Part shown: positions 23,597-34,394 of the stretch, piece after piece | Position numbering within the stretch: position 1 is the stretch's first letter | Layout: each line of letters begins with the position of its first letter | Source of the DNA: Irpex lacteus | Lineage: Eukaryota; Basidiomycota; Agaricomycetes; Polyporales; Irpicaceae | DNA length: 64,000 nucleotides | NCBI GenBank assembly: GCA_001986395.2 | Contig: MQVO02000001.1 | Coordinates: forward strand, 3,038,001-3,102,000 | Reading direction: 5' to 3' | Notes under the pieces: model-generated | The model's database searches: none | What the model was told of the DNA's origin: nothing | What the model saw: the letters and a program-made list of their open reading frames with translations, nothing else | Made by a program: the position numbers and the translations under genes

Positions 23597-23890
23597 GGTG
23601 GGCAGAGGGACAGTGACAGTCGCAAGTCTACTTACAGTTTACTTACATTGGCGCCCGACCAGAAACCGGCATGATCGGCATCTCCCTTTCCCAAGATCTC
23701 ATTTCGATCTCATTCGCTCACTGTGCCAAGGCGCGCGGCTCTGCTTCGTACCACCACAACCTCTCTATCTGGGGAACGGTCCTGTAGATGGCCTAGTTTC
23801 GTGCTCTTAACGACCTGCTACGCCTGCTTATGATTTCTACGACGTCTATACTTGTTACATCTGTTTCACCTAAGCTGCTAGTGGACGAAG

Positions 23891-26159
23891 ATGTCTGAGC
23901 CAAACTCACGCACACGCACCCCCGCACCTACTCTTCGGCAAGATCTTGAGGAGAAGAATGCTCTACCAAAAAGCGAAAATGACACTATTAATGTGTCGAG
24001 ATCACCGTCGTACTCACTCGATGGGCACGCGAACGAAAGGGACATCACTGGGAAGAGGCGAAGACGACCACGGTGGCAGCACATCCGCATAGGCAGCGGT
24101 ATCATACGTGACATACGCGCACGCGCTCCATTTTACATCAGCGACTGGAAGGACGCCTGGAACTACCGAGTTATCCCTGCCATAGTCCTTATATTCTTCG
24201 CAAAGTACGTGCCACACTCCCAGCAGGAATCAACGTCAATTCATCGTTTTCCAGCGTGTTACCAGGTATCGCCTTCTCACTAGATTTAATAGAGACAACA
24301 CAGCAGTATGGTGTCTCGGAAGTGCTGCTGTCGTCGTTCATGGCGGCCTTCATATTCTCTGTGTTCGGTGCCCAGCCACTCTGCATCGCTGGTGTTACAG
24401 GACCGATTACGGTGCTTAACAAGACTATATTCGATATTATTGAACGTCAGCCAAACCCGCCGAATTATCTGCAGTTCGTCGGGTGGGTCTACCTTTGGGG
24501 AGCCATTCTCCACTGGATAACTGCCGCGCTGAATTGTGAGTACTATTTGCCCATGCTGTGACATGAACATCGTCGAACGTTTGTTAGGGTGTAACTTCCT
24601 GAAATACGTCACGCTATTCTCATGCGACACATTCGGCTTCTACGTATCCTGGGTATATCTGCAGTACGGCGTCCAAGTAATTACACGCCAGTTCCCCACG
24701 CCAAACAACTCAGACTCAGAGTCAACAACGGACGGCGCATTCGTCGGTATCATCCTCGCCCTGCTCATGGTCCTAACCTGCTACCTCTTCCGAACCGCCT
24801 CCCAGTCTGCCTACTTCCACCGACACGTCCGACGCTTCTTCGCCGACTATGGCATGCCCATCGCATTGGTTGCGTCGTCCGCAATGGCTTACTGGGGGAG
24901 ATTCAACCATGCGAACCCTACGACGTTACCGGTCGGTAAGGCCTTCCAACCGGCTGGCGGTCGAGAATGGCTCGTTCGGTTTTGGCAGCTCGACGGTAAA
25001 TGGGCTGGGATTGCCTTCCCTTTTGGCTTCGCACTTTGGGTGTTGTTTTTCTTCGATCATAACGTCTCTGTGCGTATCTCGTTTTCTCCTCTCGTCATGT
25101 ACGGATCTTTGACATTCGCGTATTAGTCTCTTATGGCACAGGGCAGTCAATTCCCGCTACGTAAACCACCAGGCTTCCACTACGACTTTTTCATCCTCGG
25201 AATCACGACGTTCATAGCCGGGTTACTGGGCGTACCCGCCCCAAACGGGCTTATACCCCAAGCACCGATACACACTACCTCACTACTCGTTATGGGCCGC
25301 ACTACCACCGAAGCAGACGAGGAAGTTGGATACTCACGTCGACAACACGACTCTGATACTCATCCCAGGGATGAAAAGAGTACCACCGATCGTCCCACAC
25401 GGTCGAGGGGTGTACACTTGTCACATGTGCCCGACGACTTTGAAGTCGAACCTGACCCGACGCACGCCAGAGATGGACAAGGAGAAGCGCGTCAACACGA
25501 GAAACCGATCGCGGTGGTCGAACAACGTGTGTCGAACCTCGCACAGGGCTCGCTTTGTCTCGTTCTTCTCACGGGACCGTTCCTGCATGTGTTGAACTTG
25601 ATTCCCAGGGGGGTGCTTGCGGGGCTATTGTACGTTCTCGTTATCATGGCAACTCGATCGTGTTACAATACTGACTGGACGCCTATGCCTTTGCCTTTGT
25701 AGCTGGTACATGGGAGCGGACGCTCTCGAGGGTAACGGAATCACCCGGAAGCTCCTGTATTTCCTGCGGGACCGGGCGTTGACCGACGCCGACGAGCCTT
25801 TGCGGAAAGTCCGAAGGTCGCGTGTGCTCCTGTTCGTCGGTGTCCAGCTTGTGGCCTTTGGCGCTACCATGGCTATCACGCAAACTATCGGTGCGCGACA
25901 TTTTTTCGTCGTTTGTGTGTCGATGTCGGGCTCATACAGTCGTACAGCTGCTATTGGCTTTCCTATAATCATCCTACTATTGATACCCCTGCGGACGTGG
26001 CTAATCCCGCTCCTCCCGTTTACGCAAGACGAGTTGGGCATCCTGGACGGCCCTACGGCCTCGGCCTTCGTAAGTAGAATTTTTATTCTGGTTTTTTTGT
26101 TCGTACACTGAGCGAAAGCATATGGCCAGACCATGGAATCCGTCGGAGGCATATCCTAA
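23891..26159 (+). CDS. BOR1: Borate/bicarbonate (SLC4-like, BOR1-type) transporter
   Basis: Phase-checked seven-exon model (23891-24204, 24255-24535, 24588-25069, 25127-25629, 25703-25890, 25948-26069, 26130-26159), 639 residues. The cytoplasmic N-terminus of about 85 residues leads to DWKDAWNYRVIPAIVLIFFA. Then come the HCO3-transporter core signatures NVLPGIAFSLDL, FGAQPLCIAGVTGPITVLNK, YLQFVGWVYLWGAILHWITA, GIAFPFGFALWVLFFFDHNV, and FFILGITTFIAGLLGVPAPN followed by GLIPQAPIHT. The family exports borate or exchanges anions at the plasma or vacuolar membrane; BOR1 is the yeast prototype. A hydrophilic loop of about 80 residues, rich in Asp, Glu and Arg, lies between GRTTTEADEE and LAQGSLCL. 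The last exon has only 30 bases. No breaks. Confidence 0.92.
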
Positions 26160-26569
26160 CTCTCAAAAGACGACACTGCTGAATATTCTTACCGGCCGGC
26201 GGAAGGGGGTCTGCATTCTATTGCTCGATCGGACGCTCTGCTTCTTTAGATCCACCGCATTGACCAATAGATCTCTTCGCTATATTGTTCTCGACACATG
26301 TATTCGAGCGTTCTGGCCACCCAACCGCTAGATTTTCCGTCATTCGCCCCGGCATGAAATTGCCTGTCCACCGGTGAATTTGTATTGTGTATTATATCGG
26401 ACACTTCACCTCGCTCGACGATTTGCAAGTGAGGAGGTCATACGGAGTAGCTGGGGCCGACAAGTCCAGACTGTTATAAGTATCGCAGGGCTCGCTTTAA
26501 TCTACCTGAATCGAGTGCTTCCGCCCCCTCCCCCACTTTGTACTTATCCGCCTCTTCGCCTTACCCAAA
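26160..26569. other. Intergenic stretch between transporter and PriA-like genes
   Basis: The 3' flank of the transporter gene and promoter of the next gene. A pyrimidine-rich run (CCGCCCCCTCCCCCAC, about 26521-26536) lies 35-50 bases before the start at 26570, as is common in strongly expressed fungal genes. Confidence 0.4.
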
Positions 26570-27873
26570 ATGGCATCCCGCACCTCCTCGGTCGCAGTCC
26601 TTGCCTTCATCGTCATTTTTGCGACAACCACTGTTCTCGGTGACAGCCAATGCGCACCGGGAACGTACAGTTCGAATGGAAACGCACCGTGTACACAGGT
26701 GAGTCCTGCGCAGTCTACCGTGGTTCGCCGGCCGTACCCCTGACGATCGGACCGTTTCTGTCTGTAGTGTCCTCCTGGTACATATCAGAGTCGTAAGTCT
26801 CCAAATAAATATAACACACATACGTCTCAGGCTGACGACTTGGCTATTCTGTAGAATACCACGCCACGAGTTGCACAGAAGCCCAGTCTGGCTGGTACGC
26901 CGCCGGCCCAGGCGCCGCCTCGCAGTCCCAATGCGGTACGGGCTACTACAGCACCGCTGGTTCTTCCCAGTGCACCGTCTGCCCCCCTGGCTCGCACTGC
27001 AACGGATACACGAACGACAAGCCCCAGTTATGTGAGCCTGGACGGTACCAAGCCACCACAGGCGCGCGCGACTGCACCGAGTGTCCGCCCGGGACGTTCA
27101 GCAATACGTACGGCGCGACTGCCTGTTGTTCATGGTACGTGTGGCTTCTTCTTGCATCCAGATACATAAAACGGCAAATGGCTGACGTTTTTGTGCGAAT
27201 GTAAATAGCTGCTCGGGATGGTATACGGACCAGCCCGGCCAGACCCACTGCTTCAACTGCCCGAACCGTGGGTCGTTCCAGCAGGGTTGGTCGCCCGTTG
27301 GCGCCACCAGTTCTAGCCAATGCATAGCTGCAGGCGGAGCGTTGTCCTCTTGCTCTGCTAGCGGCAGCTCATGTCGTACGTCTCGTCCTTCTCTTGAGCA
27401 TGTCTGCCTTCACTAAAATGTCCTGTGGTCAGCCGCAACTGGAGGCGCTGTCACCTCCGGCACACCTTCCAACCACAAAAGAAAAGACGCTGACTCCCAG
27501 TCCTCCTTGCACTCGTCTTACAAGTGTCCGAAAGGGTACAGAAGCTGTCCCATATACGGAACCGTGTTCAAGCGGAGCTTTGTGAAGACGTACGAGTGCG
27601 TTGACATCTACAACGAGCTTGAGATGTGCGGAGGATGCGTGCATATGGACTCGCCGAACGGTGAGGTCAACTTGGATGGTGGGAGAGACTGTAGTGCTAT
27701 ACCTAACGTCGACGCCGTACGATGCCAGGAGGGTATATGTCTGATCGGTGAGTACCTGCCGGCCAGCTTAGCGAGATAATCCATGTCTGACTGATTTCGT
27801 TTGGTATGTAGAGTCATGTATGCCTGGATATGTGATCTCCACGGACGGCTCACGCTGTCGCCCACGCTTCTAA
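26570..27873 (+). CDS. priA: PriA-like secreted cysteine-rich protein with CPL1-like domain
   Basis: Phase-checked six-exon model (26570-26698, 26768-26792, 26855-27134, 27209-27375, 27433-27747, 27812-27873), 325 residues. A signal peptide (VAVLAFIVIFATTTVLG) is followed by ephrin-receptor-like cysteine modules (CAPGTYSSNG, CPPGTYQS, CPPGSHCNGY, CPPGTFSNTY). After a Ser/Lys linker comes the C-terminal domain: CPKGYRSCPIYG, YECVDIYNELEMCGGCVHMD, DCSAIPNVDAVRCQEGICLI and SCMPGYVISTDGSRC. This matches the basidiomycete PriA family, first named from shiitake fruiting primordia, and the cryptococcal Cpl1 domain. It should act in the wall or outside the cell; its biochemical role is not defined. 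Exon 2 is only 25 bases. Confidence 0.88.
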
Positions 27874-28250
27874 GTCGTAGCACAGGATCCTTTGACTTCG
27901 ATTTCGGCGAACTCTAGCCTATATTTTCGTATGTAGTGTCTCTGCGTTTTATTTGTGTTTTGTGTCCAGCCTGAACAAGGTATCGACGTCGTGAAGATTC
28001 TACAGCGACTCTAATAGACCATGTCTTAATACCCTGTATGTATACTTACTATATCCTATCGTCGTTTACCAGAGTTTCGTTGACCGTTCATGTAGGAGGC
28101 CTAAGTCCCGATGGGTGACAGGATGCGGCTATGCCACTTCGGGACTGAACACTTCGGGTATATCCAAGATGTATATACCGACGTCTTAGACCTTTACTGT
28201 CACCATTCCGGTGCTCGGTATCCCACGTCGCTCATTCACGTCATCTACCC
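27874..28250. other. Short intergenic stretch
   Basis: The 3' flank of the PriA-like gene and upstream region of the next F-box gene. No gene seen. Confidence 0.4.
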
Positions 28251-28667
28251 ATGATTGAGAATCTCCCCGAAGAAATCCTGCACGAGATATTGAAGCCACT
28301 ATTCCATGTGACTTCGGAAGACTTTAGACTCGTAGCACTCGAGCCGCCCTCGGATCAGCCGCCCTGGCAGTTCCCTGAGCTCCTCAGACTGCCTCGTTCA
28401 CCGTCTACTCTGTTGGTGTGCAAGCAGTGGTTACGTGCGGCCACGCCTTTGTTCTACCAGTCTTTGGAAGTCAGGTCGGATGGCGCGATGGAAGGGCTAG
28501 CAAACAAGTTACTCGCCGCTCCGCACCTCGGGCGATACATTCGTCGCCTCCGTTTGGCAGGAGCCTACGGACGCAGCTTGGATGTCATCGCCAAGAATTC
28601 ATCCAATATACAAGAACTGTCAATCCAGTGGGACGCAGTGTTCCCTGTGACCCGCGATCGGTCATGA
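28251..28667 (+). pseudogene. F-box protein, cluster member 4, truncated
   Basis: Starts MIENLPEEILHEILKPLFHV and stays colinear with the other members through LLVCKQWLRAATPLFYQSLE, GRYIRRLRLAGAYGRSLDVI and NIQELSIQWDAV (about 28636). The similarity then stops, and the frame ends at 28667 inside unrelated sequence starting CAGTGTTCCC. The other members continue for another ~180 codons. The break coincides with the transposon-like end listed next, so an insertion or recombination has removed the second half. The remaining 138-residue product still holds the whole F-box and might be expressed as a truncated protein. Confidence 0.72.
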
Positions 28668-28735
28668 CCGTGTCAATCCGCGTCAATGACTTTGTGACCG
28701 GTCACTGACCCCGTCACAGTGGGTCAATGACCCCC
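28636..28735. mobile_element. Possible hAT-type transposon end (CAGTGTTCCC, dense GGTCA/TGACC motifs)
   Basis: The sequence begins CAGTGTTCCCTGTGACC, of the CAG(T/G)G type found at ends of hAT elements. The next 90 bases are packed with short motifs in both directions: TGACC, GGTCA and GTCAATGAC, plus a 10-base palindrome GGTCATGACC (28661-28670) and a 12-base palindrome GTGACCGGTCAC (28695-28706). Such subterminal repeats bind transposases in hAT elements. I could not find the opposite inverted end or the 8-base target duplication by eye, nor a transposase frame, so this may be a solo or deleted element. Confidence 0.45.
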
Positions 28736-29969
28736 CTTCTCGATCTATGGTCATTGTGCAGGAAATGCTGTCTATCTAAATACATAGCCATGTAAACAGA
28801 CATTCCCTTGTTATTTCTAGATACTTTTCTAGAGAGAAGTGGCGTAGAGCCGTTGTAGACAACAATATACTACTCTGCGGGGTCTTTTCTCGAGCGCTTA
28901 CAGGCTGAGGACCGGCGCTTCATGGGGCACTGGCAGAACGTAAATAGACATCAGTACGGTAAGTACAGTATGAGACAACCGTCACGATATTTACCTTCGC
29001 TTCTGCCATGAATCAAAGTCGTAGGGGGCCTCAAAATCACTCACAAGAAACGTGTAATACGTGAAACAGCGGTAATACTGCAAGTACGTCTTCATCTATA
29101 AGCATGTTCGTGGTTGATAAGAAGTAAGACGCCTTATTTGAAGCCTGGGATATCTAGGAGCCTCTCCGAGTACCGAATCCGACCTGTGTGGACAAACATT
29201 AGCGATACTGATTACGTTCTTGGAAATTGACTTCTGGACCCAGGAAACTGAACTACCTAACACGACTTAATGACTAGATACATCATGATCACATTTCCCT
29301 CAATCATCCTGGGCATATTAAGGGCTGCATCGCTGCAGTCACATGTAACTGAATCTCAGGACGGCTTCACCATGCAATGCCGGGAGCTATGATTCAATAT
29401 TTAGCGTCAGAAGTACGGCTTGGAGTTTGGCGTGCAAGTACTATCCCTATCAAGGAGAGACGGAGTAATATACGAACATGCTGGACATGTACGAAGTAAG
29501 TTTGCACTTTATTCTTTGCCATACTGTATGCAACCATTCAATAACCTCATTTCAGGTCACACGCGTTGTCTTCATGGGACAAACTAGACTTCTTGGTCTA
29601 AAATGCGAACGTTATTTGGGTCATGCGCAAGATCATTCAATCGATTGCAAGCATTAAACTGGTCAAGATTCATTGGCACTGATGGCTCGATTGATACTTT
29701 GCCTTTTCCGTCATCGGTGCTCCTTCTTCTCCTGTAATAGGGTACGTACACAATTCATTTCCGTAGAATGCATGTAGACGGAAATTGAAGACGAATCTTC
29801 CAGAACAGCTCGCTATCATACATGCGTACCTAGGGTCCGGCGTGATACGCCGGTGACAGGTCTATTCTCATACATATCTCCATTTCTGCGCTATCCTAAG
29901 GCCACGTCGACACAACGGTGAGTCACCATATCCCTCCTGCTTCTCATCCTCAAAGCCATCGTAGCAAAA
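28736..29969. other. Gene-free stretch after the broken F-box gene
   Basis: Likely a mix of transposon remains and flank. A short reading RFIGTDGSID at about 29667-29697 vaguely resembles IRCYGPDGSLE in F-box member 1 and might be the displaced 3' part, but ten residues are too few to be sure. GGCGTGATACGCC near 29838 is a small palindrome. Confidence 0.3.
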
Positions 29970-32900
29970 ATGCCTTCCGAGCCACTTTCTGTCCTTGGAG
30001 AGTTCCTTACTCGTAGGGTCTCTATTCAGATAGACCCAAAACTGGATTCCTCCCTCATCTCTTACGATTACATCCTTCTACATGATGTGCCGCTTCCTGA
30101 GGGCATATCCTGCACCACTGACGGCGAAAACCACGTCCTCACCCGCTTTGTTGATGGGAGTATCATCGTCCCATCTGAAAACGGGTACTTCGTATCCTCC
30201 ATGGAATTCAGGATTCATGACCTTCCACCTGAGTATATTATCGCCCTTGGCAAGGACTGGATTGATGCCTGTAAAGCTCGCCTAGGCCGCACAGAACTTC
30301 ACGACATACTTCCCGAAGACGTGTTCAACCTATCTAACGGACATTCATGGGTATCTGGCTCTCCTCAGACGTGGAATGCGAGCTCAAGCAACTCGGCGGT
30401 AACCCACGAGGATGAACTCAGACGTTCACGCCATATTGCAGCCGATATCTTTGCGAACATCGAGTATCCTCCTCAAGACAATGTATCAGCGGCGGAGAGT
30501 GAAACGAGAGGTATTTCTCTATCTCCGTTTTGCATTCATCATATAATGCTGACGCGCAATATGGAGAAACTGACAAAAACGACGATCACGCTGTTTACTA
30601 CGACTCCCCTTTTATGCGATGCTGGTTTGCTGATACTATCGGCCGTACCAAGTCGACGACCGAGACTATGACCCCAGCACTCGCTCCTCTTTCCTTCAGG
30701 GTATTTGGCGTCCAATATAACCCGACGCAGCCACCTCTATCTTGCCATATTCATACCAAAGGTGTACAACTACAGACACATGTACTGTTGGCGCTTGGAC
30801 CAGGATACCGCATAAAAGGTATGCGCTCGCTCTACCTCCGTAAACCATGTCTGTTAACGTATAAATCATAGCCGTTGCGCAACTCTCTCAGGAGAATTTG
30901 CTCAATATTCTGCAGCATCTCGTTCGGTCACTTGATCACGGATGCGCACCTGATTGTCTCCTAGGATTCATCGCGCTCATGCACCATACCCTTTTAATTT
31001 CATTCCCCGACTTCTCACGACAACATGGCTCATACCTCCTCGATAATCTACTCAAGCTGCGGTACATGTTCCACCAGCAGACGGATGCACTATACACTCC
31101 CTGTCTCAACGGAGAGCTCCCCCACGACGTAAACATCTATTTCCGCGACTATTTCGCTTTAATTTCCCTTTCCCTCGCATTTGGTGCTGCAGCACGCGAG
31201 CTGTCCCCTCCAGAGCAATTCATCGACCAAGCGATCAAATTCAATTTTCACTTCCTTCGTTTCTGCATCCATTTCTGCCGCCATCCATCGTCCTCTTTCC
31301 ACGAGTGCGCAGGCTTCAGTTGGATTGGTCGACTTCTAGCGGTCGAGGTCGCAACAGATACTCTCGCGTTCTGCTTACACCGCTCTTACTTGGCAAATGG
31401 GTCTTTGCAAGGGATCGAGGATGGAACCAGGATATGTCGTGAAGCCCTCCGTTTGCCCAACACTCGGAGTGTACATCGTATGTCGTTGTATCGCAAATTG
31501 GCGTTGCTTCTCAGGAGTCGATTTAGTGCGCTCAAGCATATGAAAGACAATGACGATGCAATTGTGATGTCACTCAGAGCTCTAGAGCTCGCCGTTGACT
31601 CCAGCGATCGTCGAAACATAATGCATGGCATATCCCAACTCTATCACATGCGCTATCAGTACACCGGGCTACCAGAAGACAAGAAGGCTGCTATCACCTA
31701 TACTGCTGATGCAGACCAATATCCTGGCGACGTCGGGCCTCAGCCTGAGGGCCAGTCTTTGATGTTTAGCCAATACATGAATGCTACTACACTGGCGCAT
31801 AACTTCACGCACATCACACTTCAAGAGCTTCCGCAGTTAGATGCGCACATCGCGTCCTGCGAATACGCCTTGAACAACCTACACCTAGGGCAACACAACA
31901 CGACCACCCTCCGTTCGATTACTGCCGGGCATTTATATCAACGGATGAATGCATCCGCAGACCTTCGGGACAGAGTCGACTACGGTAGAAGATGCCTCGA
32001 CCACATCAACGAGGCGCTATCTCGCGTGCAATTCTCTTCCCAAATTCTATTATTCAAGGCCCTCCTCCTCGCTAGCTCAAAATCTCCATATTACGATCTA
32101 CAAGCCTCATTGACTCTCATGCACCAAATTGTTGCAGATGAGGCGTATACCGCTGGAGATCGTCTAAACTCTGTGTACGAGTACTGGGCAGGACCTGCAG
32201 GCAGTTCATCGACCCAGATCTATGAGCACCCTATTTTGTGTCGGATACTATTGGATCTCCATATTGCCACCATCCACCTTCTTCCACTGTACGCCAGTCT
32301 TAATCTGAGCACCGACGCTCGCCTCAGAACGCTGGCGATGTACACCAAGTGGCTTGCTAAGATTATTACCCTTCACCTCATAGACTTACGCAGAGGAGAT
32401 CTGGCTCTGGAGATATTCGAGGAGTGCCGTTCAGTGTTCTGGTCCCAGAATCTTCGCATCCGCAACGAACTCGCTCTCCTGCCCCAAGAACTAGGACGCA
32501 GGATTACGGAGTGCATCAAGCGATTAGAAGAAGGCACGACTCTCCAAGTTTCTCCGCCCGCGGAGAAGGATTTGAGCGAAGGCCAGGCCGACGCCCTAAA
32601 ACAAAGGAGGCGCGAGACTGCGGCAATGTTCCTGCAGCTACTGGAGCAAGCTCGTTCATATCCTGGACTCGATCGCTTCATGCTGCCAAGGACTTACAAG
32701 TCTCTCGTCAGCGTGGCGCAAAACGGTCCAGTCGTATTGCTGACATCGTTCGGAGCTGCAAGTATGGTTGTCATCTTGGCTCCTGGCTATTCTGATTCGG
32801 GGGTATGGCGCAGTTTACCTGAAACACTTTCTCCCAAATTCGTAGAGGACCTCTCTAGAAGATGGTTCGGTAAATCTCAGCGTGCGAGGAAGCTATATCG

Positions 32901-34079
32901 ACAGCGCACTGGCCTCTCAGTCGGTGAGGTAATGCCAATGGAGAACGAGCTCACGGACTTTGATTGCGTACAGAGCTCGGAGGATACGTCTACAAGTCGA
33001 AAACCGGGAAAGAGGCCGTCCAAAGTGAAGGTATCAGACTGGAGAATGATACTTTGGGCGCTGTGGAAACATGCAGTCCATCCGATCCTTAGCATTCTTG
33101 GGTTGTTAGTGAGTGAACCATAGTTTGAACGCGTTCACTGCAGGCCATTTACCCAATGCCCTCCCAGACACCTGCCAACTCTGACAAACCGCGTCCTCGG
33201 ATTTGGTGGTGTGCCACTGGACCATTCGCTCGCCTGCCGATTCACGCGGCTGGGCGGTATGAGGAATCCGGGAAAGCTACGACATGCTGCTCGGACTACG
33301 TGGTTTCCTCGTATATACCGACTTTGCAGTCTCTCATTAGCGCACAAAGCACTCACGAGGAAATAAGAAGCTCCGATGCGCGCATCCTACTAGGTGCGGC
33401 CCCCTTTCCTTATATGGGGCTGTCTATCCCTGCCACGGTGGACGAGGTACGGGCGGTGTCCAACATCGTTCCTTCCGAGCTCATCGTATCTCTCGATGCC
33501 GAGAATGACGTCCGAAATGACCCGACAAGCGGGTTAACTGCGTCTACGGCACTTGATATCCTTTCCCATGAGCCTATCTCCATACTTCATATCGCAAGCC
33601 ACGGTGAACAAGACCTCCTCCGTCCTTTAGATAGCGGATTCCTTTTGCGCGACCGAAAGCTTACAATCTCGGAGCTGACCGAAGCTCAAACGAGCAAGAC
33701 GTTATTTTTGGCCTTTTTAAGTGCATGTGAAACTGCGAAGGTAGCAGAAGAGTTCGAACATGAGACCGTCCATCTTGCCTCAACGATGATGTCTGCAGGC
33801 TTCAAAAGTGTGGTAGGGACGATGTGGTAAGTTCAAGCTTCCTGGCATCAGCTTTGCCCATGGCGTTCATTATTATTACCGCATTACAGGCCGATGGATG
33901 ATTTAGACGGTCCAGCTGTTGCCACGACAGTCTACAGGAAACTTTTCGAGAAGAACAGCTTGAAAGAATATTTGGATCCGAATGTCATACCGTATGCTGT
34001 AGATGAAGCGGTGAGAAAACTTCAAGCGAGGGGTGTTTCAGTCTACAGATGGGCTACATACATCCATATGGGAATATAG
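29970..34079 (+). CDS. CHAT-domain (caspase-like) protein with large helical N-terminal region
   Basis: Phase-checked five-exon model (29970-30510, 30567-30818, 30872-33108, 33144-33826, 33890-34079), 1,300 residues. The first ~260 residues form a region I do not recognise (YDYILLHDVPLPEG, FVDGSIIVPSENGYFVSS). A long alpha-helical part of about 700 residues follows, TPR-like by composition (LYRKLALLLRSRFSALKHMK, GDLALEIFEECRSVFWSQNL). The CHAT domain fills the C-terminus: RIWWCATGPFARLPIHAAG, histidine in LHIASHGEQD (about residue 1163) and cysteine in FLSACETAK (about residue 1205), then KSVVGTMWPMDD. Both catalytic residues are present. Fungal CHAT/TPR proteins are separase-like proteases, mostly uncharacterised. 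The stop is 315 bases from the stop of the convergent caspase gene. Confidence 0.88.
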
Positions 34080-34394
34080 GACTGTGGATTCCGGTTGAAG
34101 CGTTAGTCATTCAAATCAATTCTGTGTTCAGATTATCCCACTAGTTCTGGATATATCAAATTACAGAGACTCTAAACCCTGGGCCCGGATATGCCCACAG
34201 TATCATCACTTGGCCCTGTGATAATGCACCGCGCAATACTGCTAGTATGGTCACCGATGTAGCTCCATCATGATTGGAATGAAGACAAGCAGAACGCAAA
34301 GTCACGAGTGTAAAACGAAGTCTTTTCCGAAATTGTCGGAGTAGTACTCATAAATCAAGAAGTAGTAAAGCATATATTTGCTGATTGTAAAGAC
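34080..34394. other. Convergent 3' region between the CHAT and caspase genes
   Basis: 315 bases shared as 3' flank by two converging genes. No gene seen. Overlapping transcripts are plausible. Confidence 0.4.

Noticed and set aside
28736..29969. Search for the second inverted end of the hAT-like element and a transposase
   Set aside because: No GGGAACACTG-like end, no 8-base target duplication and no long frame could be found by eye, so I did not extend the element beyond 28735.
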